Assembly: GCA_035649235.1 (NCBI GenBank)
Contig: DASRJX010000189.1
Span: forward strand, 1-9,703
DNA: 9,703 bases
Direction of reading: 5' to 3'
Source of the DNA: DASRJX01 sp035649235
Lineage (GTDB): Bacteria > Acidobacteriota > Polarisedimenticolia > Gp22-AA2
Shown: piece after piece, positions 6,359 to 9,703 of the stretch
How the letters are laid out: every line of letters starts with the position of its first letter
Position numbering within the stretch: position 1 is the stretch's first letter
Notes under the pieces: model-generated
Told to the model about the DNA's origin: nothing
The model's input: only the letters and a program-made list of their open reading frames with translations
Database searches by the model: none
Program-made: the position numbers and the translations under genes

Positions 6359-9300
6359 ATGAACTGTCCGGCCTGCGGTCGGGAGAACCTGCCGGGCGCC
6401 GCGCGGTGCGGGGGGTGCGGGAAAGCGCTTCCCTCCACGCGGGCCGAGGTCGCGCCCTCGCGCGCGCCCGATCCGGCCCCCGAATCGGCCTCGGGCCACG
6501 GCGGCGGGGGCACGATCGTCACCAGCCTCGGCGTCGGACGCAGCGGATTCCCGCCCGGCACAACCGGCGCCTTCGCTGCGTTCCAGACCCTTGCCCCCGG
6601 GATGTCAATAGGCACCCGCTATCACATCGAGGCGGTCCTGGGCGAGGGCGGGATGGGCATGGTCTACCGGGCCGTGGATCGCGAGCTGAGCCGCACCGTG
6701 GCGTTGAAGGTCATCCGCCCCGAGCTGGCGTCGCGGCCCGACATCCTCGACCGCTTCAAGCGCGAGATCCTGCTGGCCAGCCAGGTGACCCACAAGAACG
6801 TCGTCCGGATCCACGACCTGGGCGAGTCGGGGGACCTGCGCTTCATCTCCATGAGCTTCATCGAGGGGGAGAGCCTCCGCTCGCTCCTCGATCGCGAGGG
6901 GGTGATGACCCCCGATCGCGGCGTTCCGATCGTCCGCCAGGTGGCGCTCGCCCTGCAGGCGGCGCACGACGCCGGCATCGTGCATCGCGATCTCAAGCCC
7001 CACAACGTCCTGATCGATCGCGACGGCCAGCCGTACGTCGGGGACTTCGGCATCTCGCGCTCCATGGACAGCCAGGGGACGATGACCGAGACGGGGGCGA
7101 TCCTCGGCACGGTCGACTACATGTCGCCGGAGCAGGCTCGGGGGGACGTTCCGGACCACCGCAGCGACATCTACTCGCTCGGGATCATGATGTTCGAGAT
7201 GTTCACGGGCGCCCTGCCGTTCCGGGCGGCGAACCCCCTGTCGGTCATGGTGAAACGCGTCCACGAGGACGCGCCGCAGCCGTCGGCCGTGAGGCCGGGG
7301 ATGCCGCCGTGGCTGTCGGCCATCATCCTGCGGGCCATGCAGCGCGACGTCCGGACGCGCTACCAGACCCTCACGGACCTGGTGCGCGATCTGGACCGCC
7401 AGCGCGCCACCCGGGCGGCCCGCCGGCTCCTGGGCAAGCGGGTCGCGGTCGCGGCCGGCGCCGTCCTGCTGGCGGGGCTCCTGGGGGTCGCCGGATGGCG
7501 GCTCCTCCAGTCGCGCGCGGCGGCTCCGGTGGCGGTCAAGACGTCGCTCGCCGTGCTGCCGTTCCGCAACGCCACCGGCGACGCGCGCTTCGACTGGGTG
7601 GGCGCCGGCGCCACGAGCGTGATCAGGACCGGCCTGGTGCAGGCGCGCGCGCTCCGGCTCGCGGGCGAGGACCGCGTCGACGAGGTCCTCGGCGTCCTGA
7701 AGCCGGCCGCCGGGGAGGAGGCCCGACCCGCCACGGTGCAGCGCCTCGGGAAGCTGGTCGGGGTCGAGAACGTCCTATCGGGGAGCCTGCTCCGCATCGG
7801 CGGGAGCTTCCGGCTGGAGGCCAGCCTGATGCGCGTCGGGGACACGGCGATCGCGGCCACGCGTCCGATCGTCGTGGACGGAGCGGGGGAGGGGGCCATC
7901 CCGTCGATGATGGACGACCTGACCCGCAAGGTCCGCGACGAGCTGGGGGTGTCGAGCGGCTGGGGGGAGAAGCGGGCCGGCGCGGCGGTCTCGAGCCGGT
8001 CGGTCGAGGCGCTGGCGCTCTACGGCGAGGCCCTGACGCTGGCGCGGGCCGGCAATCAGATGGAAGCGGCGAAGCGCCTCGAGCAGGCGGTCAAGAAGGA
8101 CACCGGCTTCGCGATAGCCCAGGCCCTCCTGGCTCGCACCTACGACGAGCTGGGCTACGCCGACAAGGCGAAGGAGGCGGCGCGGCGGGCGGCCGACATG
8201 GCACGCGACGCCTCGCCTTACGAGGCCGCCTACATCCGTGCCGTCCGCGCCCGGCTCACGCAGGATCTGGTGGCGGCCGAAAAGGCCTACGCGGAGATCG
8301 CCGCGCTCCTCCCGAACAGCGCCGACGCGCACTTCGACCTGGCCTCCGTGCAAGAGCAGCGAGGGGCGCTGGCTCAGGCGCTCGCAAGTCTCCGCCGCGT
8401 CCTCGCCCTCGACCCGAAGCACGCGGGCGCCCACTTCGCCATGGGCCGGGTCCTGGCCAAGATGGGGAACGGCGCCGAGGCCATCGACGCCCTCCAGGCG
8501 GCGCTCGAGCTGCACCGCGCCTCCGGCAACGAGGAGGGGGCGGCCACGGCGCTCAACGGCCTCGGAAACACCTACAAGATGCTCGGACAGTTCGACGAGG
8601 CGGGGCGCCGCTATGACGAATCCCTGGCCATCCGCCGCAGGATCGGCGACCGCCGGGGCGAGATCGTCGGCCTCATCAACCTGGCGAGGCTCCGCGCCGA
8701 CGAGGGACGGTACGACGACGCCATCCGGCAGGGTCAGGCGGCCCTTCTGGTCGCACGGGAGATCGGCTACACGGCCGGCCTCGCCGACGCCCACAGGTTT
8801 CTGGGGGACACGTTCCAGGCGGCCGGACGGCTGGAGGAGGCGATGGCCTCGTACCAGGAGAGCCTCAAGATCATGCGGGAGCTGGACGACGAGGCCCGCC
8901 TGGCGGCCACCCTCAGCAGCGTCGGCTTCGTGAACGCCGCCCTGGGGCGCTATCTCGATGCCTTCTTCGTCCTGAAGGAGGCGCTCGCCAAGCGCCGGGC
9001 GATCGGCGACAAGCTCGAGCTGTCGCGCTCGCTCATCGACATCGGGGGGGTGGAGGAGATCCAGGGACGGTACGACGAGGCCCTCAAGTACGACACCGAG
9101 GCGCTGACGCTGGCGAAAGAGATCGGCGAGAAGCAGGTCACCTGCCACGTCGCGGGCAACCTCTCGAGCATCCAAGACGACCAGGGAACCTACGGCGGCG
9201 CCCTGGCCCTCCTGGCCGAGGCGCAGGCGATCGCGGACGAGCGCAAGGATGCCACCCTGCAGGCGACCTTCCTCATGCGCCGCGGGAGGCTGCTCCTCCA

Positions 9301-9703
9301 TCTGGGCGACGTCCCCGGCTCCGAAGCGGCGCTCAAGGAGTCCGTGCGGCTCGCGCGCGATCTCGACAACATCTCCCTGCTCGCCGAGGCGCTCGCCGTC
9401 CGTGGCGAGTCGTTCCTGGTGGGCGGGAAGCGGGCCGAGGCCGCAGCCGACCTCAAGGAGGCGGTGGCGATGGCGGAGAAGGCCGGCGAGCACCGTCTCA
9501 TCCTCCTGGCCCGGCTCCAGTCGGCCAGGGGCGCCCGCTCCGCGCAGGCTCTCGAAGGCGTGCTGGGCGACATCGAGTCTTCCGGGCTCAAGCCGCTCGC
9601 GGCGCCTGCCCGGCTGGCACTGGCCCGGCTGCACCTGGAAGCCGGCCGGTCGGCTGCGGCCGCCGGGGAGGCCATACGGGCGATCGAGGCGGCCCTCCCG
9701 CTC
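6359..9703 (+). CDS. Transmembrane Ser/Thr protein kinase with zinc ribbon and C-terminal TPR array, 3'-truncated
   Basis: An uninterrupted frame of 1115 codons runs off the right edge with no stop. In order: a zinc ribbon (C3, C6, C17, C20); a Gly/Pro/Ala linker; a PknB-type kinase domain (about 88-345) with the Gly loop GEGGMG (95-100), K117, E136, HRDLKPHN (209-216), DFG (229-231), an activation loop with Thr241, 243 and 245, and SPEQA (256-260). All catalytic residues are present. One membrane helix follows at about 362-382. Then comes a TolB/FlgO-like domain (about 396-532, SLAVLPFRNATGD), and from residue 548 onward 13-15 TPR units. The kinase would be cytoplasmic and the TolB/TPR part outside the membrane, as a sensor or protein-binding arm. 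ATG 6359 is chosen because it brings in both CxxC pairs; the later ATG 6602 would lose them. It is divergent from the epimerase. Stimulus and targets are unknown. Confidence 0.93.
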   Translation, partial: MNCPACGRENLPGAARCGGCGKALPSTRAEVAPSRAPDPAPESASGHGGGGTIVTSLGVGRSGFPPGTTGAFAAFQTLAPGMSIGTRYHIEAVLGEGGMGMVYRAVDRELSRTVALKVIRPELASRPDILDRFKREILLASQVTHKNVVRIHDLGESGDLRFISMSFIEGESLRSLLDREGVMTPDRGVPIVRQVALALQAAHDAGIVHRDLKPHNVLIDRDGQPYVGDFGISRSMDSQGTMTETGAILGTVDYMSPEQARGDVPDHRSDIYSLGIMMFEMFTGALPFRAANPLSVMVKRVHEDAPQPSAVRPGMPPWLSAIILRAMQRDVRTRYQTLTDLVRDLDRQRATRAARRLLGKRVAVAAGAVLLAGLLGVAGWRLLQSRAAAPVAVKTSLAVLPFRNATGDARFDWVGAGATSVIRTGLVQARALRLAGEDRVDEVLGVLKPAAGEEARPATVQRLGKLVGVENVLSGSLLRIGGSFRLEASLMRVGDTAIAATRPIVVDGAGEGAIPSMMDDLTRKVRDELGVSSGWGEKRAGAAVSSRSVEALALYGEALTLARAGNQMEAAKRLEQAVKKDTGFAIAQALLARTYDELGYADKAKEAARRAADMARDASPYEAAYIRAVRARLTQDLVAAEKAYAEIAALLPNSADAHFDLASVQEQRGALAQALASLRRVLALDPKHAGAHFAMGRVLAKMGNGAEAIDALQAALELHRASGNEEGAATALNGLGNTYKMLGQFDEAGRRYDESLAIRRRIGDRRGEIVGLINLARLRADEGRYDDAIRQGQAALLVAREIGYTAGLADAHRFLGDTFQAAGRLEEAMASYQESLKIMRELDDEARLAATLSSVGFVNAALGRYLDAFFVLKEALAKRRAIGDKLELSRSLIDIGGVEEIQGRYDEALKYDTEALTLAKEIGEKQVTCHVAGNLSSIQDDQGTYGGALALLAEAQAIADERKDATLQATFLMRRGRLLLHLGDVPGSEAALKESVRLARDLDNISLLAEALAVRGESFLVGGKRAEAAADLKEAVAMAEKAGEHRLILLARLQSARGARSAQALEGVLGDIESSGLKPLAAPARLALARLHLEAGRSAAAAGEAIRAIEAALPL
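8531..9490 (+). repeat. Eight consecutive 40-residue TPR units in the kinase
   Basis: Kinase residues 725-1044 divide without gaps into eight units of exactly 40 residues (120 bases each). Each has the pattern of a small residue pair, then LG..Y or a variant, G(R/Q)(Y/F).EA, and a closing A..L...IGD-like turn. This resembles the longer TPR form of LGN/kinesin-light-chain type. The five TPR units before them (548-724) have the more usual 34-38 residues. Confidence 0.8.

Noticed and set aside
6211..8616. Open frame of about 801 codons on the + strand overlapping the kinase
   Set aside because: It is in a different frame from the kinase, is rich in Arg/Gly/Pro, and shows no domain. The kinase frame has all catalytic motifs and continues to the window edge.
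7775..9634. Open frame of about 619 codons on the - strand opposite the TPR region
   Set aside because: Its apparent internal regularity comes from the TPR repeats on the other strand; it has no motif of its own.

Overview
The window is about 9.7 kb of very GC-rich, densely coding bacterial chromosome. Eight genes are supported and little sequence is non-coding. The gene mix suggests a soil or sediment bacterium of the Acidobacteriota type: a large TPR-tailed Ser/Thr kinase, a secreted S9 prolyl-oligopeptidase-like enzyme, a short SET-domain protein and a VIT-family metal transporter. This placement comes from gene style only and is a low-confidence inference. I see no mobile element, phage gene, CRISPR array, rRNA or tRNA.

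Layout. Bases 1-3838 hold five genes on the + strand, packed head to tail: the C-terminal part of a VIT1/CCC1 iron/manganese transporter, a small three-helix membrane protein, a stand-alone Smr-domain protein, an exported S9 peptidase with a beta-propeller, and a SET-domain lysine methyltransferase with a post-SET zinc motif. Stop/start overlaps (GTGA, ATGA) couple the small membrane protein, Smr and S9 genes. The SET gene starts 7 bases after the S9 stop.

Bases 3835-6263 hold two genes on the - strand: a dipeptide epimerase of the enolase superfamily and, overlapping its end by 7 bases, an AtoE-type short-chain fatty acid transporter. The transporter converges on the SET gene, and the two stop codons share one CTAG palindrome. 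From 6359 to the right edge runs one very large + strand gene, truncated by the window. It encodes a Ser/Thr protein kinase with an N-terminal zinc ribbon, one membrane helix, a TolB/FlgO-like domain and 13-15 TPR units.

The only clear regulatory region is the 95-base divergent gap 6264-6358. A good sigma70-type promoter there (TTGACC, 17 bases, TAGTAT) ends 8 bases before the kinase ATG, and no Shine-Dalgarno sequence follows it, so the kinase mRNA may be leaderless or nearly so. A weaker candidate on the other strand sits equally close to the epimerase start.

How the genes might work together: the epimerase and the transporter form one translationally coupled unit, probably for uptake and use of small carboxylates or dipeptides. 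The left cluster looks like a housekeeping or mixed operon rather than a dedicated system. I found no convincing evidence of a wholly new system. The points most worth a second look are the SET gene next to the secreted peptidase, the epimerase-AtoE pairing, and the kinase sensor with eight consecutive 40-residue TPR units and its near-leaderless promoter.
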